DNA of 64,000 nt from Sceloporus undulatus (GCF_019175285.1 NC_056523.1:185008180-185072179); one strand, 5' to 3'. Shown: positions 36,328 through 48,328, numbered from the stretch's first letter. Translations and numbers: made by a program. Notes: generated by a model from the letters alone, not told the origin.

Positions 36328-39300
36328 CTGAATCTAAAGGAGGGAAAGAGGGAACGAAAGAGAATGACACACAAAGAGTGAAAGTTGCATTGAAGGACCA
36401 GAACATTTAAATCAAAAGAAGCCCCCCTCCCTCTAGGGATGAAGTGGAAATCCTGTGCACTCCAGATGTTCCTGGACTGCAACTCCCAGCATTCCTCACC
36501 ATTGAGAATATTGACTTAAGCCGATGGGAGGTCCTGTCCACCAACATCAAGGGGTTTGAGGAAACATGATTTCCAACTGTTGCCAGCTCTTGGGCATTGC
36601 AATATCAGTGGGCCCTCTGACCGGGAAGCATTTATGAAGATTTATTCAGTAGCTACATTTTTTATCCTGCTTTTCAGATAAGGATTGTCTCCCAAAGCCA
36701 TTCACACTAATAAAACAGAGCTTGACAGTTTTCACCCAGTTTCTGTAGACTGTCTGCAAAGAGGCAGTGTTTGTGGTAGAGGTGGAAGGAGAGCCTTGCT
36801 AATTTTCATGTTGCTTTTGGTAAGTACAGTTGCTCCTCTGTTTTTGAAGGGGATCTGTTCTAGACATACACACACCCCGGCACGAAAATGGAAATTTGCC
36901 TATATTCAAACTCCATTGGCTTGAATGATGGCCCACATCCTATTTTGTCCCTCTCTGTTTGCCACTCATGAACAGGCGAGAGATGCAGATCTGAAGTCCA
37001 CGAAAACAGAGTGGCAACTGTATTGTCTTAAAGGCCTTCAAAACCATTTATCCTAGATGCTTCACTTTGTTTCAAGCACACATCATGGCAGATGTTTCTA
37101 TATGACTTTTTGAAAGGGAGCAGCAGAGGTGCTGATGAAAGGTACAGGAGTAGCATACTCTACAGAATTTCACAGATGAAAAACAGGACGCATATTTGTA
37201 ATCAAGATGTGAAAGTTATCAATGAGAAAGAACATACAAGCTACAAGAGCCTGCATCAGTTTGCTATTGCCTGAGAATAAAGGGAAGGACAAGACTCTGC
37301 CTCCTTCTCTCCTTCCCTACCCCCGAATTAATGCTTTGAAAACTATTTTACACTTTGAACTAAATTTTCTGCAACTGAAGTAAGGCAAGGACAAAAGGGT
37401 GTAGTAGGGGAGAGAAATCCAGATATTTCAAAAGCAGCTGAAAAATGGGATGATAGAGGATTAATTGGGACTGTACCTCCCAAATCAGGTCAGTATACAG
37501 AGGTTGAGTGGAGTAGTTTTGCTATTGCTCCACCACACAGTGGTATATTTAACAGGGGCATTCGCAGAAAAACAGGAGCAGGCCACATGCAGTGCACAGG
37601 TTATGGTATGTGCTCCACATTTTCATTGTTAACTGCCTTCGAGTCGATTATGACCCATGGTGACCCTGTGAATGAGATATTTCCAAGACTACCTCTCTTT
37701 CACTGCTCTGCTTGGTTCCTGCAGCATCATATCCCTGACTTCTTAATAGACCCCATCCATTTAGCATGCCACCTTCCTCTCTTTCTACTTCCCTCCACTT
37801 TCCCCAGCATTATTGCTTTTTCCAATGCGTCATGCCTTCTCATGATATATCTGAAGTATGACAGCTTTGGTTTTGTAATCTTGGCATCTAGGGAGATTTC
37901 TAGCTTGATCTGCTCTAGGACTCAATTGTTTGTCTTTTTGGCTGTCCACAGGATCCTCTGCACTCTTCTCTAGCACCATATCTCAAATAAATGGATTTTC
38001 TTCCTATCTTCTTTCTTCACTGTCAAGCTTTCGCATCCATACATGGTAATAGGGAATACAATGGCTTCTGTGGTTCTAACTTTTGTGCTCAGTTGTATAT
38101 CTTTGCACTTTAGAATCTTTTCTGGTTCTTTCATAGCCACCTTTCCCATTCGTAATCTTCTTCTGATTTCCTGGCTGCAGTTCCCATTTCTATCAATGTT
38201 TGATCCCAGGTATGAGAAGTTTTTTACTACTTCTATTTATTCATTGTCTAGGTTGAATTTGTCTAGAATCTCCATCATCATTATTTTTGTTTTCTTTATG
38301 TTCAACAGTAATCCTGCCCTTTGCACTTTCTTCCTTGATCTCCCTTAGTAGTTGTTCCGTTTTCAGCTAATATTATGGTGTTGTTGATATTCCTTTCTCG
38401 TATTTTCACTCTTCCTTCTGAGTCCAAGCTTGCTTTCCTTACAGTATGTTCAGCACGTAAGTTGAACAGGTAGGGTAATAAGATGCAGCCTTGTCTGACC
38501 GCTTTGCCAATTGGAAACCATTCTATTTGTCTGTATTCTGTTCTGACAGTAGCCTCTTGCCCTAAGTACAGGTATCTCATCAGGACTATTATATGTGTTG
38601 GCACTCTCATGTCTTTAAGGGCATTCCATAGCCTTTCATGATCTATGCAGTCAAAGATTTTGCTACAATCTGCTGTTTTGCACATACTGTTTTGGAATTA
38701 TCTGGTGCACTTCTTTAGCCCTTGTATGTTTGCAATGTGATCCCTAGTGCCTCTTCCTTTCTTTATAATAGATTATATAATATAATGAAATAAATTATAT
38801 AATTGGAAGTAAAAGATGGTGAAGTTCCCTCCTAGTGGTCAAGACCACACCAGGCACCGACAGTGGCACAGGTCACAAATTACTCATATCAAAAATAAGA
38901 GTAAAACTCAAAAAGAAAACATAACCAAAATATGATCTAAACAACATACGTATCAATAGAATTCATAGACAACAGAAGGAACAGATTTGCACTACTAAGC
39001 ATAATAGACCAAGAACCAGAAGAACTATGGACTGAAGCCAGGGACATAATAAAAAAAGAAAGAGAAAAAACCATGGATGACAAATAAAATGCTACAATAC
39101 AGCAATACAGGAAAGAAGAAAAGAAAAGCAAAAGGGAGATTGGAACAAACTAAGAACTATGCTTTTTTAGGATAAACATTCCACATTTATCCTGCAAAAA
39201 TATCACAATAGCGTATTTTAGTGCATATTTGGGAAGAGAAACAGAAGGGTAGAAGTGCTTATGTACAACAAGGTTTAGAGGATGCAAGCTCACCATAGGG

Positions 39301-42300
39301 ATGAAGATGGTCTCCGGGCAACTGGGGTGGTGTGAGCCCTTGCCGGTACAAGTCTGTGCTATAGCTGTTTTGGTCCAGGGGAAGCAACTGCTGTTGAGCA
39401 ATCCTGGAATATGGCACCATGAGCCCATCTATTCCGTGAACACTTGCACCATCTATTGAGCAATTGGTGAGGCAGAAACAAAGGAGAGTGTAAAACACAC
39501 CTGAGATCAGTGTTTGAATCCCTGCTCATTCATGGAAACCCAGTGAGTGACCTTGGACAAGTCACAATCTCTTGGCCTCAGAGGAGGGCAAAGGCAAAAC
39601 CCCTCTAAACAAATCTCTGCCAAGAAAACCCTGTGATAGGTTTGCTTTAGGGTTGCCTTATGTCAGAAATGACTTGAAGGCACACAGCCAGAGAAATGTA
39701 TCTAACTATAGGTGTACTTTGGATTTAGACAATTTTTAAAAAGAGAAGAAAACTAGAGTCCAAGACAGACTGCCCAAAAATGGCGGTCTGCAGGCTCCCA
39801 TTTTAACTCCAGAGGGATGCCACAGCCGCCAAACAGTGCAACATCCCTGAGGAGTAAAAAGAACCTGGCTCTTCCGGGTTCTTCTTGCAGCGCTTGGGTT
39901 ACATCGCGAGTGCGCCACTGGAGCACTTGTGATGTAACTGACGTGCAGCAACGTGCATACACTGTGTGTCCCTTACATCAAGATGGTGGCGCCTGTGTGG
40001 ACGGGATGCTGCCATCATACATATTAGGATTTGATTAAAATACATAGATCAAGTTGCATAAACCTGAGCAGAGGCTACAGTTTATAAAAACAGGGTGAAC
40101 TTTCAATTTCTCTACCTGTTTAATGTGTACCATGTATATCCTCTTAAGAATGTGGATTATTGAGACCATCTGAAGTGGAGCTTCTGAAAGTTACTTTTTA
40201 TTCAGAACTTGGAAAGATTAGCCTTTTTTAAAAAAATTAAAAAATAAAGTTTACAGGTATCCCAGCCAGCATGCCTAAATCTAGGTATAATAGTCCAAAA
40301 TGCAAAAGGATTTTGAATAACAGAATCATAAACTCTGCAGCTGGAATGACTGCAAGGGCTAGTCCAACTCCCTGGCATGCAGGAATAACAACTAAAGGAT
40401 CTGTGAGAGCTCCCCATCCATCCTCCGGTTAAAGACCTTCAAAGACAGCGTCCACTATCCTCTGAAGCAATCTATTCCACTATCTAACAATTCTTACAGT
40501 AAAAAACAGTTCCTAATGTTTACATGGATTTTTTTTGTTTGTTTGTTTTTGTAATTTGAATCCATTGGTTTGTGTTCTAGTATCTGGAGCAGCAGGAAAC
40601 GAAATGGGTCTATCTTCTATATGAGAGCCCTTCAGATATTTAAAGGTGGCTATCATATGAACCCGCAGTCTTCTGTTCTCTAAGCCAAAGATATCCAGCT
40701 CCCTAGGTTGTTCCACTTAAGACTTGGTTTCCAGACCTTTGATCATCCTTCTCTGTAGACATTCCTGCTTGTCAATCTCCTCCTTGAACTGTGGTGCCCA
40801 AAACTGGACACAGTATTCCAGGTGAGGTCTGACCAAAGCAGGATAGAGTAGCACTAATATTTTCCTCAGTCAGGACACTATGATCCTATTGATACAGCCC
40901 AGAATTGCATTGTGTGTTGTTGTTGTTTTGTCTGTTGCATTATATCATTGACTGATATTTAGCTTGTAGCCCTCTAGAACCTTCAAACAGGTACTGTTTT
41001 AAAGCCAGGTGTTGCCCATCCTATGTTTGTGCACTTCATTTTTTTTTCCTGCTGAGATATAATATCTTACATTTATTTCTACTGAAATTAATTTTGTTAG
41101 TCTTGGCCCAGTTCTCCAATCAATCAAGTTCATATGGAATTCTGATCCTGTCCTCTGGATCATTAGCTGCCCATCCGAATTTAATATCATCTGCAAATTT
41201 AATAACTATGCCTTCTGTTTTATCATTAAATTAATCTATAAAGATATTAAACAACACCAGGCCCAGGACACAACCCAGGCCAAGAGGAGCATGCTCGCCC
41301 TTCTCCTTTGCCTCGTTGGCAACCTCCTCCTGAGAAAGAAGTTGCCACTGTTGCAAAGCTGGGCAGGGAACACTTGCCCCTTCTCACTCCATGGTGGGAG
41401 ATCGGCCTAACCAGGTGTCACCCCTCTTCTGGGGTATCACCTAGTGTAGACCACACCTCTCTAGTTATGCCACTGGTATTTACACTGACCCATGGATATG
41501 CTGACCCAGATTTCTGGGTCGATTTTCTGACTAAACTTTCTAGACTTATATGTGAGTATGAGTAATATACCCCAGGAATATCATGTGCTGTGACAAACAG
41601 ATATTTTTCACCTCTTGAGATGAAAGTGTCTAAAAGTGAACTGATTGCACTACCTTGACCCTCAGATACTCTTCAGTTGTTCCCAGTCCTACTTACCTTC
41701 GCTGTCCTCGTTGCTTTGCCTGCTACTGCGGCCGTTCCCCCTTCCTGTGCCTAGACGGGGGTTTCCTAGCTGTTCCTGCTCCTGCTGTTGCTGCTGCTGC
41801 TGTTGCTGCTGCCTGCGGGCAATCTTCTTCATCTGTAAGGAGGAGTATGGATGCTCCTGGGCAGGGGTGCAACAAAAGGGGGAAGGGAGGACAGAATCCT
41901 CCTCCTAAATTGGGGTGAGGAGAATTCCAATTCCCAAGGCAGGTGCCACTTGACTCTGCCTTGTAGACCCCAACCTTCCCCTACATAATCTTTCAATGTG
42001 CTCTACTGCTGCACTGACCAGGGTTGTTAACTGACCAGAAAAAAGACTGCAATAATGATAGTAAAGGAATTGAACATTGTCCCCCTGTTGTTTAAAGTAA
42101 CAGCTCTAGGGCTAGTTTTAAAGTTGGACCCCTTCCCCTTATTCTCCTATTGAATCTATTTAAGACCTGTTTTGAAATGATAGGATGAATCTACATTGTG
42201 GAAATAATGCAGGTTGACACCAGCCATGCCTCCATCCTACAGGATCCTGGGATTCGTAGTTAGGTGAGGCACCAGCACTCTTTGGCAGAGAAGGCCAAAG

Positions 42301-45300
42301 ACCTTGTAAAACCTCAGACCCCAGGATTCCATAGGATGGAGCTACATCATTTAAAATGTTATCAAGCTGCATTATTTCTACAGTATTGATGCATCCTGAG
42401 ATTCTAAGCAAGGAATATCAGTTGTATTTGTGGACAGCTTCTGTGTCTTTAAAGCAGGGGATGGGCAAACCTAAGGGGGTTTGGGGCCCATTCCCTGTAA
42501 GTCATTGCAAGCTGCACCACTCCCATCTGATGAAACTTGGAAGAGTTGGGAGTTCATCTCTAGTAAAAAGAAATAAATTCCTTTTCGCTTTAAAAAGGCA
42601 CTGCAGAGGGCATAATTGAAAGGTAAATCTCATATCCTGGAGGCTTCCAGGAGTGCATAGCTTGGTGTATTCCTGGACTGATCCTGAATGCCCAGGTTTC
42701 AGTTTTGGCCAGGAGTGCACTTGCACATTTAAAATTAGTGCTATTGCATCAGCTGCACTCATTCCTTGAAAAGTCATCTCTACATGGGGCTGTTTTTGGA
42801 AACTGTTTGGAAACTTGAGTAAGTGCAAAATGCTTGAGCTGGGCTGTTCATTGGGGCTGGTTACAGGGATCATATGTCTATTCTATTGAAAAAGCTTCTC
42901 TGGATACTGGACTGTTTCCAGGCAGAACTACTGTGCTGATTTTAGCACTTAAAGCCTGAAACAGCTTGGGTCCACTCCAGACTATCTGAGAGCCTGCCAC
43001 CTGTTTTTGCTGCAGAAGGAGGCCATGGCAATCATATGGCGTGGTCTCCGGCGGCAGGAAAAGAACCCACCTCTGGGAGATCAAAATTCTGGCACCCAAA
43101 GATGGATCCAACTCTCAGCCCTGTTCACCAGAGGTGGGTTTTCATGCATAATATGCAAGAGCTCTGAGGTACTCACTCACCTTGGCCCTTTGGTTCTGGA
43201 ACCAAACTTGTACAACCCGAACAGTCAAGCCAGTCTCAGCCGCTAACGTCTCCCTCACCTGCCCATTGTGGAGAAAAGGACAGGTTAATCTGAAGAAACT
43301 AACTTCAGCATAGGTGTTGCAGAGCCCTCATATCACACTACAACAATGTGCTCTGGAGGATCTAACAAATCCTTCCCCTTGATCCAGTCACACACATACA
43401 TGCATAAATACACTACTGGTGGATTCAGATGAACCCCTGTACCAAATCTGGCAGACTCAGACAGAAGTGACAGACATGTAGATCATGGCAGGACTGCTCT
43501 GTACAGGACTGATCCAAATCTAAACACACCTAAATGTTTGTTGGGTTTGGAAGAAACCAGAAAAATAGACAATATGTCTGTAAACACTTGTATATTTCTT
43601 CTTGTGGCTCTGTATGTAAAGGTTATTGTCATAAAAGTGGGCAAGAGTAGGCTCTGTATGTAAGGAAAACAGAAAGGTTGGGAGAGAAAAAGAGTATGGT
43701 TTTGTGATGGACACCTTAAGATTCTCATCACAGTGAATAGTCCCCTGCTTTGGGGGAACGGATGTTGAAATAGTGCATCATTATGTTAGTGATCCAATGC
43801 ACCGTCTTCTTTTCTAGTTCTTTCTCCCAGGAGCAAGGATGTGAAAAGGGAGTTTGAATATAGCAGTGGATGGCTGCTTGGAAAATGCTGCTCATTCTAG
43901 TCTCTTTGCTTCTGTCATTGTATGTTCTGTATTAATCATCCACCCAAGCCTGTCCTATTGCACTTTCTATGGCTATGCCAGTTACTCACCTGAAATTGTG
44001 CAGTTCCCCCCATCCCATAGGATTATTTAATGGCATATGCCATTTTTCATCCAAACATAAATAAACCATTATGGAGGAGGGTTAAGAAAAAGACTAATCA
44101 CTTCCTATTTCCCAAATCTGAACACTGACTTTATACCAGGAACAGTGCATGGCTCCTTCTGAATTTTTGTTAGTTTAACAAGGGCTGGATCTGCACTGCA
44201 GCCATGACTCAATGCTATGGATTTCTGGGATTTGTAGTTTTGTGAGATATTTAGCCTTCTCTGTCAGAGAATTCTGGTGCGTCACCAAACTAAAAATCCC
44301 AGAATTCCATAGCATCAAGCCTTTGCAGTTAAAACAGCGTTACACTGCATTCATTCTGCAGTGTAGATGAAGCCTGAGTGTAGCTTACTCCCATGTTAGA
44401 GCACACAGGTCAGCCTGAAGGCAGGTTCTAATACTTCTGGGATAACTCCAATGACGTTGACAACAGCTGTTTTAATATTTTTTTAAAGCTCAGTCATTTA
44501 GTAAACTTCTGTTTGTTAATGACGGAGGAAACTCAACTACATAGGACACTTGGTGGTCCAATTTTGCCAGATCATTTCAGGAGGGGGTTTACACCTCCAG
44601 CTTAGTTGGAGGGATAACCTTCCCTGACCTCCACTCCATGTGCTTTAGGCCACAGAGCCAGCATACACATTTACTCCAAGCCTACATGGTAGCATGAAAA
44701 CTGCACACGCAATTAATGAACGTAAATCATGTCAGGGATGATGGGAGTTGTAGCTCTTCACCTCTGGCTTGAACTCAACACCTGGTTGTGCACCGCGCTG
44801 ACCAGTTTTGGCCAGTGGTTATAGCTTAGCAAGAGTTACAGAGAACAGGCTGAAGACCCCGACAAACTCTCCAAGCCTTCTCACTCTTGCTTCCACAGAA
44901 GTCTTCACCCTTCTTCAGGATCCAGCTGGCTCTTGTAGCTTCACCCAAGACACCAGACAACTCAGTAGTCTTATATAAAAGATCTACTTTATTCTACTAT
45001 ATACAGCTCCAAAACTATCCAACACAACAATACTCAACTACCCACTCTACAACCCACACAATACATTGGGATGCATAGTCATTATTATAGTCAATGCAAG
45101 GTACCACCCACTGTTGTCTGTTTCCACCCAGTAGGCGTATACATCATTCTCATTGGTTCTCTTGGTTCATCCTACAATTAATGATTTTATCATCTCAGCC
45201 TTGACCACTTAACAATTGTCCGGTGTGTTCAATTATCCACTTTACATTTCTTGTCCTTGGCATTGAGGACTTGTTAATTGTATTACCATTTACACCTGTG

Positions 45301-48300
45301 TGGTTCTCAATTGGCTTCTGCTGAGTCACCCTGACTCTCACATACATGTTTTATTTCATTTACTGTATAACCCATGTTGCTTTTTCCTTAACAAATCAAA
45401 GACCTTCCTTGCTATTTGACCACCTTCCTTGCTTATAAACTTTACTGTAAGCAGCTCCTCTGACTGACCACCACCATGGGTAGTTTACCACCTTCTCTTC
45501 CCCACTTTTCTGACAACAAGCTTTATTGGAAATGGCTTTCCTGGTGGTGATTGCTTTCCTCGGGAGTCTGGCTATCCTCAAGGCTGGAGGTTTTCCCGCA
45601 AACTTTCTATGGCTTTGTATTGTAAGGCTGAGTGTCACATAATCTTTACCCTTTTTTTCCCTCCCCAATGCTTAGTTTTTGTCTTAAATTTAAATTGTAA
45701 GCCTGATGGCAGAGACTGTTATCTTGTACGCTGCTCTGGGTGCCTCTTTTCTTTTATTTTGTAAGGGGCATAATAGATGTTCCAACTAACTACATAAGTA
45801 AATAAATAGCAGTGTTAGGTTGGGTTGGGTGTTCCCTATGAGAATGAGAGAGAGTAGCAAGTGATACTCAACCTTCCGGCAGGGCTTGGAAGAGACTTCA
45901 AAGGAGGCCTTGAAAGCTCGCCGCTGTTGTGTGGTAAGGATGGTTCGTGGGCGCTTGGAGCGCTTGTGGTCCTTTCCTTCCTCACCTCCCTTGCTGTGTG
46001 GGTGGCTCCCATCCTCATCTTCACTCTTCACTATGAAAGAAAACCATGTTACTAAAGAAGCTGGTACCCAACAGGAGATGATACCAAGAGAGATGGACTT
46101 TCCAGAGGTATTTGCCCTTTTTCAAAATTTCAGGTTCACTTCCTCAGTGAATGTTCAAAATCAAAATTTCTTGTGTCAGGAGCAGAAATCATGCAAATGT
46201 CCAGGAGCTGCTAGACTTCAGCTCTCAGCAGTCCTAGCCAACATACCCAAAGCTGAAGAAAGATGGGAGTTGATGTCCAACAACACCTAGAGGGCCACAT
46301 CATTCTTACTGTATCTTGCATGACAGATCCTGTTACAACAGGGAAGATCAACTGTGACCATTCTAAAGGTTTTGGATTACCAATTGTTAGCATCCTTTAA
46401 CCGTGGTTATGATGACTAGGGCTGATAAAAGCTGTAGTCCCACAACATCTGGAGAGCCACATTTGCCCAACTGCTGCTACAAGATTGTATAAATTTCCTT
46501 TATTATAACCAACTGTTAATTTTAATCAACAGTTTTATGCTCAGGAATTAAAGTGATGCCTGTCTTCCTGCACAAAGATTAGTGACAGGGGCAGAAGAAC
46601 AGGGTAAGGAAAGCTTCACCAATTGCATTGCTTTACAGGCTGGCATCAAGTACCCACCTGCCGAAACCAAAACTCTTGCAAAGTATTGGTTTGGTGTGTA
46701 AAGCTAGCAGCTTGGAATCAGCATCAAAGACCTTTCTCAGAAAAGAGAAAGTATCTATTTAAAAAGCAACATACCTGCTAGAGAAGGATGGGATCAACTG
46801 GTTTCTGCTATATGACTCATGCTGCACCTACACTGTAGAATTAATGCAGTTTCATATTGCTTTAACTGGCATGGCTGAATGCTATGGAATTCAGGAATTT
46901 GTAGTTTTGTGAGATATTTAGCCTTTTCTGTCATAGAGCTCAGGTGCCACAACACACTACAAATAAAATGGAGCCATGGCAGTTAAAGTGGTGTCAAACT
47001 GCATTAATTCTACAGTGTGGCAGGAGTCTAAGACAAAGACAGCAGAAGAGGAGGAGTGATAGAAAGTGAAGTTAGATATGAGAATATCACTTCAAAGGCA
47101 AGGAGGAAATAGATCAAGCAAAACAAAGAGGGGGACACCAGAGAATACTAATCATTTGCCCCTACCTCTACTGTCCCCTGTAAGAGCACAGCTGTTTGTG
47201 TAAGTGTAGTTGAATATTTTCTCTACTTCCACAACAGCAAATGGGACAGTGACCAATGGCTGGACCCCCTGCCCCTTCTTCCTCTCTCGCTGTCACTGTC
47301 TGTGTTCATGGACAAGCAGTGACAATATCCAGGGGATTGGGTAACACCCTTCACTAGCCATGGGTCTTTTTTGTTCTGTTCACCTGCATGGATTGTAGTT
47401 GTAGTTTTTTTATCAGAACTTCAAAGCAGGCATTCAAAGTGCTGAATCTTGTGCATGTGTGTGCTGGGTTATGGGCCAACAGCTTGGCCATCTCCTTTAA
47501 AGGTCAAGAAATGCATCCAGCCACTGTTAAAATCAGTGAAGGGCAAGTCATATTGTGCAAAAGTTTGTTTTCTACTGTCTAATGTTAAGAAATATGTATT
47601 TTTAGAATATCTACATTTCTTGTCAATGCTTTTCAGTTGCACAATGCAAAGATTCTGTGCAAAACCACTCGATATCTGATGGTCCATGGGAAATGTTTTG
47701 AATGCTATAATGCTACAATGAATTATTTGTCCTGTTTTAATAATGTGTAATAACAAATTATGGGAGCCAGTGCGATGTTGTGGTGTGAGTGCTGGACTAG
47801 GAAGGACTCTGGCAACCAGGGTTCAAATCCCGACACAGCCATGAAACCCACTGGGTGACCTTGGACAAGTCACACTCTTGGCCTCAAAGGATTGCAATGG
47901 CAAAACTCCTGTGAAGAAACTTTCCCAAGAAAACCCCATTATAGGTTTGTTTTGGGGGTCACCGTAAGTTGGAAATGACTTAGAGGCACACAGCAAATTG
48001 CTAAAATACAATAAACTTACTTGTTGTTGTGGGTGGACTATTCCATGATTGCAACTGTCTAAGAGGGGGTCTCCATGCAGCACTTTTTCTCTCACCTGAC
48101 TCAGTGGGAGCTGGGCTGATAGCACTCAGCATCTCCCTCTCCTTCTCATAGTCACTGCGACATAGCAGCTGCCCTTCCTTCAGCACAAACTCATCACCAC
48201 GCTGCAGCCGTCGTTCGCATTCGCAGCAGGAGAAGCAGTGGACGTGGTAGACGTTCTCCAGCACTCGCATGATGAACTCAGAAGGAGCCACTGCCTTGAG

Positions 48301-48328
48301 GCAACCGCTGCATTTGGTCTGGAAGAGC
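36179..48328 (-). CDS. LMX1-family LIM-homeodomain transcription factor, 3' part (6 exons), likely a third LMX1 paralog
   Basis: The coding exons on the minus strand are 48328-48096, 46030-45873, 43258-43181, 41832-41697, 39452-39294 and 36327-36179 (stop TGA 36179-36181). Phases agree, and the joined frame has 303 residues and no internal stop. It contains a complete LIM2 domain with all eight zinc ligands, a homeodomain split over three exons, a run of ten glutamines, the LMX1 motif [13 protein letters not shown] and the C-terminal [18 protein letters not shown]. Human LMX1A and LMX1B have about 380-400 residues, so start and LIM1 are missing and should lie beyond 64,000. Some blocks are LMX1A-like (EGKDHKR), others LMX1B-like ([19 protein letters not shown]), and many are unique ([21 protein letters not shown]). 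That pattern suggests a separate paralog, such as the gene called lmx1al in fishes. No symbol is assigned. Confidence 0.93.
36328..39293 (-). other. LMX1-family last intron
   Basis: A reversed Bov-B LINE remnant (37620-38690) fills the middle, and a worn palindromic repeat lies near 36440-36510. The rest shows nothing recognisable. Confidence 0.65.
37620..38690 (-). mobile_element. Bov-B (RTE) LINE, 5'-truncated
   Basis: The minus strand reads [24 protein letters not shown] and [12 protein letters not shown]-type reverse transcriptase blocks at 38680-38300, then C-terminal stretches such as [18 protein letters not shown] and [12 protein letters not shown]-like words toward 37650. The frame is broken by several stops and shifts. 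It is a long-dead copy. Confidence 0.8.
39294..39452 (-). CDS. LMX1-family exon with [13 protein letters not shown] motif
   Basis: This 159-bp exon encodes [36 protein letters not shown] and [17 protein letters not shown]. The last block is nearly identical to LMX1A/B (GLTPPQMPGDHMHPYG). The acceptor is TGCTCAATAG, the donor is GTGAGC, and the exon ends in phase 1. Confidence 0.95.
39505..39690 (+). repeat. tRNA-derived squamate SINE, 5'-truncated
   Basis: It starts inside the tRNA head (TTTGAATCCCTGCTCATTCA) and ends AATGACTTGAAGGCACACAG. Confidence 0.85.
39755..40025 (-). mobile_element. GC-rich non-autonomous element, copy 2
   Basis: Read on the minus strand it repeats the blocks of 21640-21960: GTCCACACAGGCGCCACCAT, AGTGGCGCACTCGCGATGTA, AAGAACCCGGAAGAGCCAGG and TTCTTTTTACTCCTCAGGGA. 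Confidence 0.65.
40310..41275 (-). mobile_element. CR1-like LINE 3' region
   Basis: On the minus strand it ends …GGAGTTGGACTAGCCCTTGC and CAGAGTTTATGATTCTG, the usual CR1 3' end. Upstream text such as CAGACCTCACCTGGAATACT and CCATATGAACTTGATTGATT is shared by many reptile and turtle copies known to me. No coding frame survives. Confidence 0.65.
41300..41473. mobile_element. End of a hAT element of the CAGTGGTGTCAC group
   Basis: AGGTGTCACCCCTCTTCTGG, TATCACCTAGTGTAGACCAC and AGTTATGCCACTGG match the right end of the element at 63185-63944. The left end is lost in the CR1 copy. Confidence 0.6.
41697..41832 (-). CDS. LMX1-family exon with glutamine tract
   Basis: This 136-bp exon begins MKKIARR (end of the homeodomain), continues with ten Gln encoded by mixed CAG/CAA, then [20 protein letters not shown] and RQSNEDSE, ending in phase 1. 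LMX1A has a shorter Gln run at the same place. The acceptor is TCCTTACAG and the donor is GTAAGT. Confidence 0.93.
41833..43180 (-). other. LMX1-family intron between helix 3 and Gln-tract exons
   Basis: One family A MITE was found. Otherwise the intron is unique-looking. Confidence 0.65.
42183..42399. mobile_element. Palindromic MITE, family A
   Basis: GAATCTACATTGTGGAAATA pairs with TATTTCTACAGTATTGATGC, with inner arms CTGGGATTCGTAGTTAGGTG and AAACCTCAGACCCCAGGATT. Confidence 0.85.
43181..43258 (-). CDS. LMX1-family exon with homeodomain helix 3
   Basis: This 78-bp phase-0 exon encodes [20 protein letters not shown] then QNQRAK, the DNA-recognition helix with WFQNQ. Human LMX1A and LMX1B have GLSVRVVQ, and here Ser is replaced by Thr. 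Length and phase equal the human exon as I recall it. Confidence 0.96.
44184..44374. mobile_element. Palindromic MITE, family A
   Basis: GGATCTGCACTGCAG pairs with TTCTGCAGTGTAGATGAAGC, with inner arms CTGGGATTTGTAGTTTTGTG and CACCAAACTAAAAATCCCAG. Confidence 0.85.
44785..45341 (-). mobile_element. Possible solo LTR of an LTR retrotransposon (fossil)
   Basis: On the minus strand the block begins TGTGAGAGTCAGGGTGACTC and contains a polyadenylation-like and a TATA-like word close together in its middle, followed by about 180 bp to a CA end. Size and layout fit a solo LTR. Target duplications were not found and no internal region adjoins it, so the family is unknown and the call is tentative. 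Confidence 0.3.
45873..46030 (-). CDS. LMX1-family exon with homeodomain N-terminal half
   Basis: This 158-bp exon encodes [20 protein letters not shown], then the homeodomain start [20 protein letters not shown] and VSSKPCRK. The arm and helices 1-2 are identical to LMX1A/B. The linker is shorter than in either human paralog. The donor reads GTTGAG, unusual at positions +3 to +5. The exon ends in phase 0. Confidence 0.95.
46822..47030. mobile_element. Palindromic MITE, family A
   Basis: CTACACTGTAGAATTAATGC pairs with GCATTAATTCTACAGTGTGG. Part of the right inner arm is deleted. Confidence 0.85.
47762..47995 (+). repeat. tRNA-derived squamate SINE, near full length
   Basis: It begins GGAGCCAGTGCGATGTTGTG and ends AATGACTTAGAGGCACACAG. 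Confidence 0.88.
48096..48328 (-). CDS. LMX1-family exon with LIM2 domain
   Basis: This 233-bp exon encodes [20 protein letters not shown], then a LIM2 zinc finger with ligands in order C-x2-C, H-x2-C (HVHC), C-x2-C (CCEC) and C-x2-D (CRSD). The segment [13 protein letters not shown] is identical to LMX1A/B. The flanks differ from both human paralogs ([14 protein letters not shown]). The exon ends in phase 1 after PAPTES. Acceptor ATTTCTTCAG and donor GTGAGA are good. Confidence 0.95.

Larger units (their letters stand above)
39453..41696 (-). other. LMX1-family intron between the Gln-tract exon and the RQGLTPPQ exon
   Basis: It contains a SINE, the second copy of the GC-rich element, a reversed CR1-like 3' region and the end of a hAT element. 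Confidence 0.65.
43259..45872 (-). other. LMX1-family intron within the homeodomain
   Basis: It contains a family A MITE and a probable LTR fossil. No other element was recognised in 43.26-44.18 kb or 45.35-45.87 kb. Confidence 0.6.
46031..48095 (-). other. LMX1-family intron between LIM2 and homeodomain exons
   Basis: It holds worn palindromic repeats (46195-46475), a family A MITE and a SINE that ends about 100 bp from the LIM2 exon donor. Confidence 0.65.
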
